From Clarkia xantiana subsp. parviflora (lineage: Eukaryota; Streptophyta; Magnoliopsida; Myrtales; Onagraceae), in NCBI GenBank assembly GCA_036873135.1, contig JAPTYO010000009.1, positions 35,604,756-35,668,755 of the forward strand: DNA of 64,000 nt, written 5' to 3'. A program made the position numbers and the translations under genes. Position 1 is the first letter of the stretch, and every line of letters begins with the position of its first letter. Of this stretch, positions 44,077 through 56,031 are shown piece by piece. The notes under the pieces were generated by a model. It made no database searches and was not told where the DNA came from. It worked only from the letters and a program-made list of their open reading frames with translations.

Positions 44077-45153
44077 TGTTAAGACACGTGTATCGGGTTA
44101 ACTGGGTGTCGATCCGAATAACAATCTTACAGGTGAAATTCCTTCATTCGCGATCTGATTCCTTCGAAATGCTCGTTGGGTTCAATCACTGACGTCAGAT
44201 CATTTGTGATATTGGGTAGTCTGTACTTTGGGTTGTCGTGTCAAGGTGTCGGACTGTCGGAGCGTCGGACTGTCGGATTGTCAGAATGTTGGACCGTCGG
44301 AGGTTTGCAAGCCCTTAAAATGGCTAAGTGTTTGGGTGTCTGTACATGTAGTTGTTCATACATCCCGTTGTTCGTACGTCAAGTCGTTGACTCGAGGGTC
44401 GTAAGGTTGTGTTGACGGATTGCTGGGACTCCCAAACGTTGGGACATCGCTCATGTGTAGTCCGCGTGCGTTCCCCCTAACACCTGGAAAAGGGGGAACA
44501 TCGAGACCACAGGGGGGTGATACTCGATGAACCCTCTCCGATGCCTAAATCAGTACATCGTTCTAGGGAGATAAAGTAGAAAGAAGGCAGAGCATAAATA
44601 TTTCAAGTTACATTAAGTTCAAATGAAGGGAGGTGAGGTTATATATATAGGCTCAAGGGAGATTAAGGTGGTTAATGACACCGTTAACTCCTAAACGAGC
44701 TTAGTTAACAAGTGATAACAGGATTAAGCCCTTAGCAAGCATGGAAGGGTTCGTGATATTTTTTAAGTGTCGGACGTGCAAAGCGAGGTCGGGTCGTCGC
44801 GAGGGATGGTTTGGACGACAGTGTTCCGGACGTCGCGTACACCCCTCGGGCGGGAATACTACACGTCGGAAAGGTGTCGGGACCTTCGGGGTTGGACGGT
44901 CCGATATCTCCTTAGGAGAGATCGGACCTGGCTGGTCTGATCTCTCCCTAGGTGAGACCAGACCTGGTCGGTCTGATCTCACCCTTGGTGAGATCGGACC
45001 AGCAACGCGTCCGGGCGAGCGTTTTTTCTCGTATGGACCGTTTTGCTGTGGGTGACGTGTTCGAGTCAAAGTTTAAATTTGCAATCATTCGTGGGGTAGT
45101 TAAAATAATACAATCCGAACGAAAACGGGTCTAAATTGAGTGTATATCCATCA
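44077..45153 (-). mobile_element. R4 5' LTR
   Basis: 1077 bp. More palindromic U3 units (44890-45005) than the 3' LTR, accounting for much of the length difference. Confidence 0.88.
44499..44551 (-). promoter_or_regulatory. R-region motif plus C-loop hairpin (R4 5' LTR)
   Basis: GATTTAGGCATCGGAGAGGG on the - strand (44551-44532) is followed within 2 nt by a perfect 7-bp stem CATCGAG/CTCGATG (44529-44523 and 44505-44499) around a 17-nt loop containing CCCCCC. Confidence 0.72.
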
Positions 45154-45158
45154 TACGA

Positions 45159-45635
45159 CTTGCAGTTTTTACCGTCTCTTGGTCCATTCTAAGGCGACGT
45201 TGTGGTAAGACTCGACTGGCTAATTTGGCGAGTTTTATTTCCGTTAGTTGTTCACCTTCAAGATAACATTTTACAAGACTCGACTTGTAGGGTTTGCGAG
45301 TTTTTCGATGCATTGCGTATAGCGATGATCTTAGGTTATGCTCCTGCCGGCGTAGAAATTTATTTATCGCACGATACACTCATGAAGGCGTAGAAATGAA
45401 TGCTACTGGTCTTAATAGTCCGCAGTAGGTTTGCATGGGGTTGCCCTCAAGAGAGGATGTCGCGCCATGTTTCATGGGGTTGCCCTCGTATAGAGAATGT
45501 CGCACCATGTTTTAGATTGATTTCTATGAGCTTGTTAGTCCGCAATAGGGTGACATATGGTTTCCCTCGTATAGAGGATGTCGCACCTTGTTGTAGATTA
45601 CCGCGTCTTGGTTAATAATCCAAGGTATGGCCGTT
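45159..45635. repeat. R3 tail repeats, middle part
   Basis: Continues the CCGTCTCTTGG/AGGCGACGTTGTGG repeats of 34190-34629, then a second kind with GAGGATGTCGC(A/G)CCATG at about 45450, 45500 and 45570. Confidence 0.65.
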
Positions 45636-45640
45636 GTAAT
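45636..45640. other. Target site duplication of R5, left copy
   Basis: GTAAT, identical to 56720-56724. Confidence 0.92.
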
Positions 45641-46302
45641 TGTTGGATCACGGTTGGAACTCCGGTACGTTCTTGACGGAAGTCCGAACTCCTTCGCTCC
45701 AAGTAATCCTGCAAGAAGGGGATAGACCGGGTGGTGACCCAGAATCCCTCTCCGAAGCTTAAATGAGTATCTCGATGTGGGCAAGCAGGTATCAGTATGT
45801 AAATGTGAACGTATCAATCCTGAGGTAACTCCTTCCTTTATATAGGGGAGGGGTCACCTCAGTTACCTGTTGAGATAACTGCCACGTTCCGTTTATCTCG
45901 GCCAGTAGCCCACGTTCCGTCTTTTCAGGCAACTTCCCCACTATGTTGATAGTGGGCGTGTTTCTCGGCCTCGTTCTCTGGTGGCAAGTCCCGACGGATG
46001 TCGGGGACTCCAGAGTTATCTCTTTTGGTCACTGCTCGGGGCCCCTCGTCATCGGGACAGGGCCAGCATTCTCAGGGATTCAATATCGGGGCCTACTTAA
46101 AGGCATATCATCGGGCCTACTTAAAGGCATATCATCGGGGCCTACTTAAAGGCATATGATCGGGAGCGTTCAGCTCGTATGTCGGGACTGGCCTTGTCGG
46201 GTCCTCTCGTATTGGTCTTCTAAGCCTCTTTAGGGGCCCAGTGGGCCTACTTCACCGTTTAGTCGTCGTTAATGGGCCTAACGGCTATGTCGAAACCCAT
46301 CA
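45641..46302 (-). mobile_element. R5 3' LTR
   Basis: 662 bp, TGTTGGATCA...CCCATCA. R-region motif CATTTAAGCTTCGGAGAGGG on the - strand at 45765-45746, with a short 4-bp stem GGGT/ACCC at 45729-45740. U3 has tandem GGCCTACTTAAAGGCATATC units (46090-46165), one fewer than the other LTR. Confidence 0.95.
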
Positions 46303-46320
46303 TTTTCCCCCAAGACACGT
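46303..46320 (-). other. Polypurine tract of R5
   Basis: CGTGTCTTGGGGGAAAA on the - strand, directly at the TGATGG LTR start. Confidence 0.88.
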
Positions 46321-46726
46321 GGGACTTATAGTTCGTCGTGTCTTCCAACTCCGGACCTCTCGATATTCCGAGGATAACCACCGAATCGGAAAAGATTTCT
46401 CGATTACTCAACTATTAATGCGATGGGTGATGAAGTGACGGCTTGGGTGCCCGTGCCTGCTTTTCTGAAAAAGCGCTTTCTAGCCGTTTTGTCCCTAGTG
46501 TTTCGACGATTCAGGTTGAGGCGTTTCATCTTCAACGGTCCAGATCGCAACGTCTCTTTGGCTGTCCTCTCTCCTATAAAACCCCAAATCTTGGCACTAT
46601 CCAGTTCTCTTCTACCGTTTCATTCTCTGTGCTTTCAAAAGCTCAAGCTCTCCTTTCTAGTCTGATCAACACTCCGGCGACCAGGATCTCCGACCATCAA
46701 GATCATCCTTTCTTTTCCGATTCAAC
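46321..46726 (+). promoter_or_regulatory. Probable promoter and leader of the R5 antisense gene
   Basis: CCTATAAAACC near 46575 is a plausible TATA box about 150 bp before the start codon at 46727. If so, this antisense gene has its own promoter inside the internal region rather than using the LTR. ORFs here are not supported. Confidence 0.5.
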
Positions 46727-49647
46727 ATGTCTGGTAAGATTTCCTGCTTCGATTCAGAAGAAACTTGTTAGCATAGTTTTTCCTTTTATCTCAATTAACT
46801 TACCCGAAATTTTGCGGAAATCGACTGTGCCTTTTCTTGCTCTGATCATTTTCCAGATGGTGAATCCAGTTTCGGGGGGAGGAAACCCTTCAAGTTCGAT
46901 TATACTTGAAATGAGATTTCAGAAACAGCCTATGATGCGGCTCTCAGGAAAGGGTGTATCACTTCCACCTGAGAGCCTCGATATCCCTATCCTCACCCTC
47001 GCGTGCTGGGCGACCCTTTGGTCACTCGTCCCCGGGAAGGGGAGGTGTTTATCTCCGTCGGGCAAGTATTGGCGGGGATCCGCTTCCCTTTCTGTGGGGA
47101 CATAGTCGAGATGTGTAAATATTACAAAACACATCCGACTACTTTCTCCCCCTACGCCATCCGCGTGTGGAATGCCTTCCGCGTCCTTTGCCTCCGCCAA
47201 CAATGGCCCTATAGCCTTCGACTTTTCCGGACCTTCTATGGATTGAAGTGCAATAATGTCGGGGTCTGTGCCTTCTACCCGCGGATGCCTAAGTGGAGCA
47301 AGGCCCAGCTCTCCCGATGTAGCTGGACTGGTGACACATGGAAGGTCGCCAAAGGTCGGGGGCTCATCACCGACTCGGGGCCCGACAACAGCGGCTGGAA
47401 GAGGAATTACTTCTTCATCCGGAACATCTCTATTCCGTGGCCCCGATGGGAGGTTGAAGCAGACCCTCCTCCCGCTTTTCACACTTACTCCGAGGAGGAT
47501 TTACAGATTCTCCACTGTATCCAACTCTACCGCTGGGGGGATTCTTTTACTCCCCTCGATGCCAACTCCATCGGGAGCGGGACCTGGTTCTGACCGGGAT
47601 CCGACTCCTTGATGTTACTTCCGGGGGTCAACTCTTCAACGGCCCTTCCAACCTCGTTCCTTGGGTAATATTATAATTACACTTTCGTTTTCGTCTTTGC
47701 AGCTAAGAAGGTATCATTGCTGACCAATATCGTGCTTAAGCAGGCGGAGACCGATGCTGTCCAACGCCCTGCGAGGAAGAGGAAGTCTTCGAAGAGGGCC
47801 ACCTCCTCATTGGCGCCTCCGACCTCGGAGCAGATCAAGCGGGCCCGGGTGGAGAAGATGGAGCAGATCTTCAACACCAAGACTCCCGAGGAAGGTAAAC
47901 AGCTCCGCATAGCCATTCGATTATACAGGAGGCGTATTCCCGAGGAGTTAATCCCCTCCGATAAGGGAGCCAGGATCGAAGGGATCAAACGCATCCTGCA
48001 AGGAGAGATACCCCGCATCCTCAAAGCGGGCTACTATAATTATCACGGGAAGGACCAGTTTCTTTCCCGTCGCGTCATCAATTGTAAGGATCCTGATCAA
48101 CTTCCGGATTTTCTTTCTGAAGCTTCTCGTCCTCCAGCAGCAAGTCAATCGGGAGCTGGAGCTTCGGCGGAGGTGCCACCCTCCGACGCCCGGGTCGGAG
48201 AGCCCCTCCTTTCTCTTCCTGCCCCCGGAGGATCGGGGACTGAAACGCCCCGACGGACAGCCAGTTCCGTCGGGTGATGGACCTGGATGTTTCTCAATCT
48301 TCTGAGGAGGCAAGCGATGGTCAGCCCCTGGTTCGTCGTCGGGGGGTGAGGCGGACCCCATTGGAGCCGACACTCGAAAGTCTGCCTCCATCTTCCCCGG
48401 CACAACAGCATTCGCCGGTCCTGAGCCTGACTCCTGAAGGGTCGACGGGTTCTCACGGTAGCTCGGAGGCACGCACCTCCGACATCCAGTCCTTCATTCC
48501 TCCTCTCCCCTTAGACGGGAGTTTTTATCAGGTTTATACCCCCGACCAGGCGGCGGCTCCCTGGACCCCGATCGAGTCATTGCGGGGGGTCCCGCTGCGT
48601 CGGGACAATGTATCAGCAGAACTGGGTCTGCACCTGCTGACAGGTTCAGTTCCGCCGTCTATGAAGGTTCCACTCTCCTTGGATCAGGAGGTCATCCACG
48701 CGGACATTCGCGCTATGGCCGTTCGCCGTGTGGAGGTAAGGCTTCCTTTTTTTACACTTAGTATATAATGTAAGATATTCTCATGTACTAACCTTCCCTT
48801 CTTTTCCACAGGAAATGGCGGACCAGCACCGCTGTTTCGGGTATACCCTGGCCCTGGAGGAGGCCCTGAAAGAGGAGCGAGCCAAGGCGGCCCCTAAGGT
48901 CCAGGCCAAGCTCCAGGAGGATCAGGCTGCCTCCGAATCGTCGAAGGGTAAGTTGGTTAAGGAGCAGGCCCTCCTTAACCAGAAGGCTCGGGACCTCCTG
49001 AGGCAGGTCAACGACTTTGAGAGGTTGCTGAAGCAGGAGCGCCAAAGGCTCAATGAAGAGCAGCAGGGGCGCGCGGAGGATCGGGACAGGCTTGTCCTCG
49101 AGAAGAAGGCCCTTGAGGACGCCAAGGCGGGGCTGGAGGCTGAGAAGGTCCTTCTCACCAATCGGTCTCAACAGATGGAGCGGGAACTCGCTAAGTTTCC
49201 CACCAAGCGGCCGAGGCTGAGGCCAAGCGACGGGAAGATTGGGGCTCCGAGGCTTTCCAAGTGGATGCGGTGAAGTTCTGTACAGCGGAGGTGGAGACCA
49301 CCCTGCTTAATGCTGTCGAAGAGCTCCATCTGGAGTATGGTGGTGCCATCGACTTCAACAAGTCTCAGACTCTCGCCCCCTTGGCGGAGAGGTATTTCAA
49401 CCTTTCCGAGGAGAGCGACAGGGTCAACACCCCCGAGGGGAGTGCGGGTGCTGAAGGCACGGTGGAGCCTCCAAGTGCAGACCTCCCGACAACTGATCCC
49501 CCGATGATCGACCCTTCACCGGCTGACCTCCAAGAGTCCGATCCTCCCGCGGACAATCTTCCAGGATCCGATCCTCCGACCGCGGAGCCTTCTGCCACAG
49601 ACCTCGTGGACCCTGCTCCCCTCGATGCTGCCAAGGATCAAGCTTAA
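46727..49647 (+). pseudogene. R5 antisense gene, PF04195-like plus coiled coil
   Basis: Start ATG at 46727 with a tiny first exon (46727-46733), then 46857-47664, 47703-48735 and 48812-49647, judged from GT...AG ends. The second exon holds the PF04195-like domain (AGIRFPFCGDIVEMC, NAFRVLCLRQQWPYS, KRNYFFIRNISIPW) and is broken by two TGA codons near its start and a frameshift near 47560. The third is basic and Ser/Pro-rich (RPARKRKSSKRATSS, nuclear-localisation-like). The last is a strong coiled coil (EEALKEERAKAAPKVQAKL onward) followed by an acidic proline-rich tail. Frame changes occur near 48275 and 49265. It opposes the end of pol, with tail repeats between. Confidence 0.75.
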
Positions 49648-49739
49648 TCGCTTAACTTTTGAATCCTTGTAATTTCCTTCGTCTGTCGTGATCCTTTTAG
49701 ATGTTTATTATATCAATCTCTTTTGGTTCCGATTATCGC

Positions 49740-50170
49740 TGCACCGCTTAAGGTGAATTAACCACGCCACTTAAGGCGATTCGATCATACCACTTAAGAG
49801 TGATTTCGACGCGTCACTTAAGACATTTTCCTACACCACTTAAGGCGATTTAATCGTGCCACTTAAGGCGAAACCACGCCACTTAAGGCGATTTAATCGT
49901 GCCGCTTAAGGCGAAAACATGCCAGTTAAGGCGAAACCATGCCCCTTAAGGCGAAACCACACCACTTAAGGCGAAACCACGCCACTTAAGGCGATTTAAT
50001 CGTGCCGCTTAAGGCGAAACCATGCCACTTAAGGCGAAACCACGCTACTTAAGGAGATTTAATCGTGCCTCTTAAGGCGAAACCATGCCACTTAAGGCGA
50101 AACCACGCCACTTGAGGCGAAACCACGCCACTTAAGGCGATTTAGCTACACCACTTAAGGCGATTTAAGC
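49740..50170. repeat. GCCACTTAAGGCG minisatellite in R5
   Basis: About twenty units of 17-24 bp with core CGCCACTTAAGGCG, itself a 4-bp inverted repeat (CGCC/GGCG). Lies between the 3' ends of the convergent pol and antisense genes. Confidence 0.92.
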
Positions 50171-50267
50171 ATACTTAGAATGATAAGTCTAAGCACAATC
50201 TAGTCAGAAGCAACCTCTTTATTCATTGATGGCTCAAAACCTGTCTATATCGACTCAAAACGATAGA

Positions 50268-50425
50268 CAACTTGCACCACTGAAGGCGACTTCGATAAAC
50301 AACTTGCACCACTGAAGGCGACTTAATAAAAAACTTGCACCACTGAAGGCGACTTAATGAACAACTTGCACCACTGAAGGCGACTTAATAAACAACTTGC
50401 ACCACTGAAGGCGACTTAATATCAA
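50268..50425. repeat. CACCACTGAAGGCGACTT minisatellite in R5
   Basis: Five 30-33 bp units of AACTTGCACCACTGAAGGCG. It shares the CCACT(T/G)AAGGCG core with the adjacent array, so both derive from one repeat. Confidence 0.92.
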
Positions 50426-51400
50426 GCATGACATTTCTTCAAGTGTTCGCCACTAAAAGAATGCTTCAACACATTGCCATCGAGGTCTTCCAACTTATAC
50501 GCGTTTCGAGCTGGCATCCCCACGACCTTATAGGGCCCTTTCCATTTTGGTGACATCTTGTTGATCCGATCCAAAAGGGTAAATTCGTTCCGACGCCAGA
50601 CCAGTTCCCCGACAAAGAACTGTCGAGACTTGACTCGTCGATTATAATATCGGGCTGTTGCCAAGCGCATCTGAGCCTGGGCCTCCTCGGCACTCCGCCT
50701 CTTCTCTTCGACCAAGTCCAAGTCCAGACGCCTCATTTCATCATTCGACAGAGGTTCATAATACCTCGTCCGATGGGATGACACAGCTATTTCGACGGGA
50801 GCAACCGCTTCCGTGCCATAAACAAGGCCAAACGGAGTCTCCTCAGTCGATCGTTTGGGTGTGGTTCTAACAGCCCAAAGCACATTTTCCAACTCATCCA
50901 GCCATTTGCCCTTCAAGGCATGGACCCTCTTCTTCAGGTCATCCATCATGATCTTATTGGCTGACTCCACCTGTCCATTGGTTTGAGCATGACGGACAGA
51001 GGCTGTCCGATTCTCAATTTTCAGTTCCTCCAGGTACTCCTTCCACTAGGCCCCGTTAAACGGGGGGCCGTTATCACTGATCAGTACCTTGTGGATCCCG
51101 TATCGGGATATGATATGGGTCTGGAGGAATTTGAGGATATGATTCCCCGTTGTCTTGGCCAACGCCTTAGCTTCTATGCACTTCGAGAAATAATCAATAG
51201 CCACGACTAAATATCGGCACTGACCTTTTGCAACTGGAAGGGGTCCCACCAGATCGATTCCCCATTGCGCGAAGGGCCAAGCACTCTTGATGGACGTCAG
51301 ATCGGCAGCTGGAGCCACGATATTCGGGGCGTACTTCTGGCAAGCGTCACAGGATCAGACTAGCATCGTTGCCTCCTTGTTCAATGAAGGCCACTAATAG
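50422..51400 (-). pseudogene. R5 integrase
   Basis: Integrase core with all three catalytic residues: WGIDLVGPLP (about 51260), VLISDNGPPF (about 51075) and GQVESANK (about 50965). The C-terminal region has the GPYKVVG and KHSFSGEHLKKCHA end typical of Tat pol. Only part of the upstream zinc-binding region is recognisable (SCDACQKYAP). In-frame stops lie near 51394, 51354 and 51046. It would have inserted the cDNA into host DNA. Confidence 0.9.
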
Positions 51401-52551
51401 CCCAGGTTTAGCACTTTCCTCACGATGGATAAGGCCCCTTCATGGCAAGCCAAATATCCTTCGTGCACCTCCCTAAGGATCCGACCTGTGTTGGGCTCGG
51501 CCACGCATTTCAGGTAAGGAGTTAAATACCCCTTTTTGTACAGCTGATTATCCACCATCACATAATTGACCGCGATTCGGCGTAATTTGCCAGCTGCTAC
51601 TTCATCATCGGGGACTACCCCCGTAGTCAGGTACGCGACTATCGGGGTCATCCAAGTGGGCTCCTCCGATCCGGTCTCGATGGCACATACCACCGATTGA
51701 TCGGTGGTTGATAGGATCACCTTCTCCAAGAAATGCACCTTCCGACTTTCCTCAAGGGGTGCCCCCAAGGCGAACTTGCTCAAGGCATCTGCTTCCACAT
51801 TATCCTCCCTCGGGATCGCCTCAATATCGAAGCTCCTGAAACACTCCTTCAAGGTTTGCACCTCGCGAAGATAGTCTTTCATCATCAGGCTCTTTGCTTC
51901 GTATCGCCCCTGGACTTGGTTCACGATAAGGCTAGCATCACACTTCACCTTTAAGTGACCAACTCCCGTTCCTTTAATAATCCTGAGGCCAGTGATGAGA
52001 GCCTCATATTCAGCTTCATTGTTGGTGGCCCTAAATGTCAAGGCCAAGGCATATCGGAGGGGCTCGCCTCCGTCTGGTGGTATCAGTACGAAACCTGCTC
52101 CCGATCCTTTTGAATTTGAGGAGCCATCGGTGTACATCTCCCAAGTATTTTCAGCGTCGGGCTTTTCTGACTGCTCTGTTATCGGGACCTCCGTGGTTGC
52201 CCCCTCTACATGGCCCGCTTCTTCAAGATCGGGGGCTGTAGACTCTGCTATGAAATCCGCCAACGCCTGGCCCTTAATAGCCGTTCTCGGAGCAATGTGA
52301 ATGCGGAACTCACTAAGCTCGACTGCCCATTTCACTAATCTCCCCGACGCATCATGTCGGTTCAAAAAATGTTTTAAGGGTTGATTCGTCAAAACGGTAA
52401 TCTCATGCGCATGGAAGTAAGGTCTCAGCTTCCGAGCAATAACAATCAACGCATAAAGATACTTCTCAACGGCGGGATAATTCATTTCAGACTTGGCGAG
52501 TGCCTTGCTTACATAATAGAAAGGGACTTGGCTACCCTCTACAACTTTCAC
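51394..52551 (-). pseudogene. R5 RNase H region with second, archaeal-type RNase H
   Basis: A 385-codon open stretch. The first part is the RT-associated RNase H-like domain (VPFYYVSKAL, YFHAHEITVLTNQPL). After a linker comes a second complete RNase H fold: EMYTDGSSNSKGSGAG (first Asp), NNEAEYEALITGL (Glu), VKCDASLIVNQVQG (Asp) and EDNVEADALSK (last Asp). This additional RNase H is the hallmark of the Tat lineage. It is the longest undamaged part of R5 pol. Confidence 0.9.
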
Positions 52552-52584
52552 TAAGACAGAGCTAACAACAAATTCAGAAACAAC

Positions 52585-53604
52585 CTAATATAGATAGAGT
52601 GGCTCGCCTGGGATGGGCTTCGCCAATGGCGGGAGGGTGCGAAGGTGCTGCTTGAGTGCCTCGAACGCCTCTTCGCACTTGGCAGTCCACTCAAACTTCT
52701 TGTTGGCCCTCAGCACTTCAAAAAACGGCATGGATCGATCACTTGCCTTGGACAGGAAGCGATTCATCGCGGCCAATCGGCCATTCAGCACCTACACCTC
52801 CCGATGGTTTGTCGGGGACCTCATCTCCTCGATTGCCTTTAGCTTCTAAGGGTTCACCTCGATTCCCCTCTGGCTCACAATGAAGCCCAGAAACTTCTCT
52901 GAGTGCACTCCGAAGGCACATTTGGTCGGGTTCAAGTGCACTTGATGAAGCCTCATTCGCTCGAACATTGTGGCTAAGTTGTGAACATGATCCTCGGCCT
53001 GTCGGGACTTCACCAGCATATCGTCCACATAGGCCTCCATTGTTTTTCCCAGCATATCCCCGAACAGCTTGTTCACCATCCTATGATAAGTTGCACCTGC
53101 ATTGATCAGTCCAAAAGGCATGACATCATAGTGATAGATGTCACTATCAGCATAAAAAGCGGTGTGAGGGGCATCCTCCTTGGACATCTTGATCAGGTTG
53201 TAGCCGGAGTATGCATCCATAAAGCTCAGCAACTCATGTCCCGATGTGGCATCCACCAGCTGGTCGATCCTCGGGAGCGGATAGCAATCCTTCGGGCATG
53301 CTTTGTTCTGGTCACGGAAATCAACACACATCCGCCACTTAACATTGTTCTTCTTCACCAGGACTGGGTTTGCGACCCAGGTCTAGAATCAGAGCTCCTT
53401 AATAAATCCAGCATCGAGCAACCTGCCCACCTCTTGCTGGATCGCGATCTTCTTGTCGGCACCCATCGGGCGCCTTCTCTGTGTAACCGGCTTGATCGCG
53501 GGGTCAATCTTCAGCTCATGAGTAATCACGTCGGGGCTAATTCCTGGCATGTCCCTCGGGGACCAGGCAAACAGCTCCTTAAACTCCTTCAACAGATCGA
53601 TCAA
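52585..53604 (-). pseudogene. R5 reverse transcriptase
   Basis: RVT_1 domain: KWRMCVDFRDQNKACPKD, FMDAYSGYNLI, DVMPFGLINAGATY and catalytic YVDDM (near 53025). Stops at 53605, 53389, 53383, 52846, about 52793 and 52585 break the frame; all fragments stay in one frame. Most stops are TGA or TAG at places where one C-to-T or G-to-A change would make them. Confidence 0.92.
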
Positions 53605-55994
53605 TTATCGGGCCGTCTCCTCAGTCAGAGCAGACCCGATTTTCACCTTCCTCTGAGGTCCATCAATCTCGACCTCCTTCAAATCTTCCATCGGGGCGGG
53701 ACGCCCAAACTCCTCTCGGGGATCAGCGTCAGTCAGGAGAACAGTCATAGCCTCTCGATTCCTCCTTCGAGTGGCATTGACGTAGCACCTCCTGGAGGCT
53801 ATCTGATCACCTTGGACCTCCCCGACTCCGTGGTCGGTCGGAAACTTCAACTTCTGGTGAACAGTTGAGGCAATTGCCCCCAGCGGGTTGATGGTGGTCC
53901 TCCCGATAATTGCATTGTAGGTCCCCGCAGACTCGACCACCACAAACTCCACGTTCCTCTTCTCCGACTTCCAACCACTACCGAACTCAACCGGTAAGGT
54001 AATTACCCCCACCGGGTAAGAGGTAGACCCATAAATCCGACCATCGGGAAGTCCGCAGGCTTCAAGTCTTTCTTGGTTTTTCCCATGAACTCCAGTGCAT
54101 CCATGAACAGAATATCGGAGGAGCTCCCCCCATCAATCAGGATTCGCTTCATCTCGTACCCATCCACGTTCAGGGTCACGACCAAAGCATCATCGTGCGG
54201 GGTCTCCACACCTATCAGGTCCTCCGCTGAGAAGGGAATCACCATTTCTTCTTTCGGAGTCCAATTTCGGGCCCTCTTGCCCAGCACCACAGCAATGGGA
54301 ATCCGAGAAGCATAGACCTCCCGAGATGCCGTAGTATCTCCTCCCGCAGCAAGTCCCCCATGAATCACATTAATGGTCCCCTGCTTCTCCTTGTGGGCAT
54401 TGGAAGACTCGGGCTTATCCTTCTTCGGGGATTGACCACGGGATCGGGAACGGGACCGCGATCGGGATCGGCCCCGTTGCCCAGCCACAAATTCCTTAAG
54501 CTTCTCCCTCTGGATCAGCTTCTCAATCTCCTTCTTCAACTCCCGACAATGGTTAGTGTGGTGACGGCTGGCGCGATGGAAACGACAATAACGATCGGTG
54601 CGGGCTCCCATGTACTCTCCATCTTTCTTCGGAGGGTACCTGGCGATACCCTGTCGGTCCATCACTGCCAACACAGCACCCATGGAACAAATGAGAGGAG
54701 TGTAGTGGTCCTCCCGCTTGTCCGACTTCGAGGGACGCTTGTCTTCCCTCCGATCAGGACGGCTTCGACCCCGACTGTTCTCGGGTTTATCTTTCCTCCT
54801 GCGATCGTCCGAGGGTTTGAATGACTGCTTCCCCTTGTTTGATTTAGGAGGGTCAAGGTCTCCGGCAGCTATCTTCGACTCTTGTACGTCGATCTGTTGC
54901 TTCACCCTTTTCTGCAACGCCTCCATGTTCCACACAGCCTTCTCAGCCACGCTGTGCATTAGGTCGGAACCGTATGGTGCTGTCAGGTTCCGAATGAAGG
55001 TACGGATGGTCTCTCCCTCCGACATCTCCTCATCAATCTCGGCCACGCTGGCAGTGTACCTTTGATAGTAATGCGACAGCGACTCATCGGGCCTCTGTAC
55101 CACTTCAGCCAGGGACCTCGCGCTTTTCAGGAGACGTCGACGGCCCTGGTACTGCTGGATGAAGCGATCATGCATCTGGGTCCAGCTAGAGATGCACTAT
55201 GGGGGAAGGCTGAAGAACCACGTCAAGGCCCTCTCACCAAGTGTGCCTGGGAACAAAACGCACACTATATCGTCATTCGGGGCTCTGCCTAGACAAGCCA
55301 TGACATGCTTCTGGACATGACGAACTGGATCTCCCTCGCCATCATACTCCTTGATTGTCGGGATACCCAGCCCTGGTGGGGCCGTGGTGTTCACCAATCA
55401 GGGGACAAAGGGATGAGTGGATCGATCCCTCAGCTCCGACATCATCTTCTTCTGGTCTCCCATACAGATGTTCACAATCTTCACCACCTGGTCGGGGGTG
55501 ATAGGACCACTAAGAGGGATGGTTCTATGTTGCACCGGTCCAGGCCCATCAATCACGAATTGCTCCGACTGAACGGGCTCCTTGCCCTTGTCCTGGTGCT
55601 CGGGTTGGGCCTCCTGCCCATCCCGATTCTCCCTCGGCGGAGGCGGAGGCAACTCCTCCTCCTTCTTCTTGGCGGCCTCCCTTCGGTCCAGGAGAGCCTC
55701 CATAGCTTCCAAAAATACTGGCATGGCATCCATCACAGCCTTTGCCAAGTCCGGCTTTGCAGGTGCATCCTGGTTCCTCCTCGGGATCTCTTCCCGGCTC
55801 TCCGACGAGTTTCGAATGGAATCTTCGCGATCGTCATGATGCCCCCTTGTCTGGGAAACAGCAGGGGGAGGATCATTTCGATCAACAGTGCGCTCCAGCT
55901 GCCCTGAATTTAGAGTTCCAGCAGGGTGACGGGAACCGCCAGATTGTCCTTGTCTCTTCTTTTGCTTGCCAGCCACCGATCGGGTAGAAGCCAT
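53605..55994 (-). pseudogene. R5 gag-protease
   Basis: Start MASTRSVAGKQKKR at 55994. Capsid (WFFSLP, SLSHYYQRYTASVAEI), zinc-knuckle-like YCRFHRASRHHTNHC (near 54590), an Arg/Ser-rich stretch, INVIHGG, then a retropepsin with intact active site LIDGGSSSDIL (near 54140) and IIGRTTINP. Interrupted by TGA at 55398, TAG at 55197 and a frameshift between about 54030 and 54003. Unlike R1, there is no Gag-like segment after the protease, and the zinc motif lies before it. Confidence 0.9.
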
Positions 55995-56014
55995 TTTTGC
56001 TTTTCGTTACGATT

Positions 56015-56030
56015 CCCACAGACGGCGCCA
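56015..56030 (-). other. Primer binding site of R5
   Basis: TGGCGCCGTCTGTGGG on the - strand, one base from the 5' LTR. Confidence 0.92.
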
Positions 56031-56031
56031 A

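Larger units (their letters stand above)
34630..45153 (-). mobile_element. R4: pol-less element, R2 family
   Basis: LTRs 34630-35657 and 44077-45153, PPT 35658-35674 and PBS 44058-44074 on the - strand, inserted in the R3 tail repeats. The internal sequence is colinear with R2 (same ~30-bp and hairpin minisatellites, same segment at 40200-40310) but more decayed. No pol and no clear gag-pro reading frame remain. It contains a foldback MITE at 40934-41455. Confidence 0.85.

Noticed and set aside
53359..53868. Long + strand ORF 52981-53868 opposite R5 RT
   Set aside because: Shadow of RT and protease, which have recognisable motifs on the - strand.
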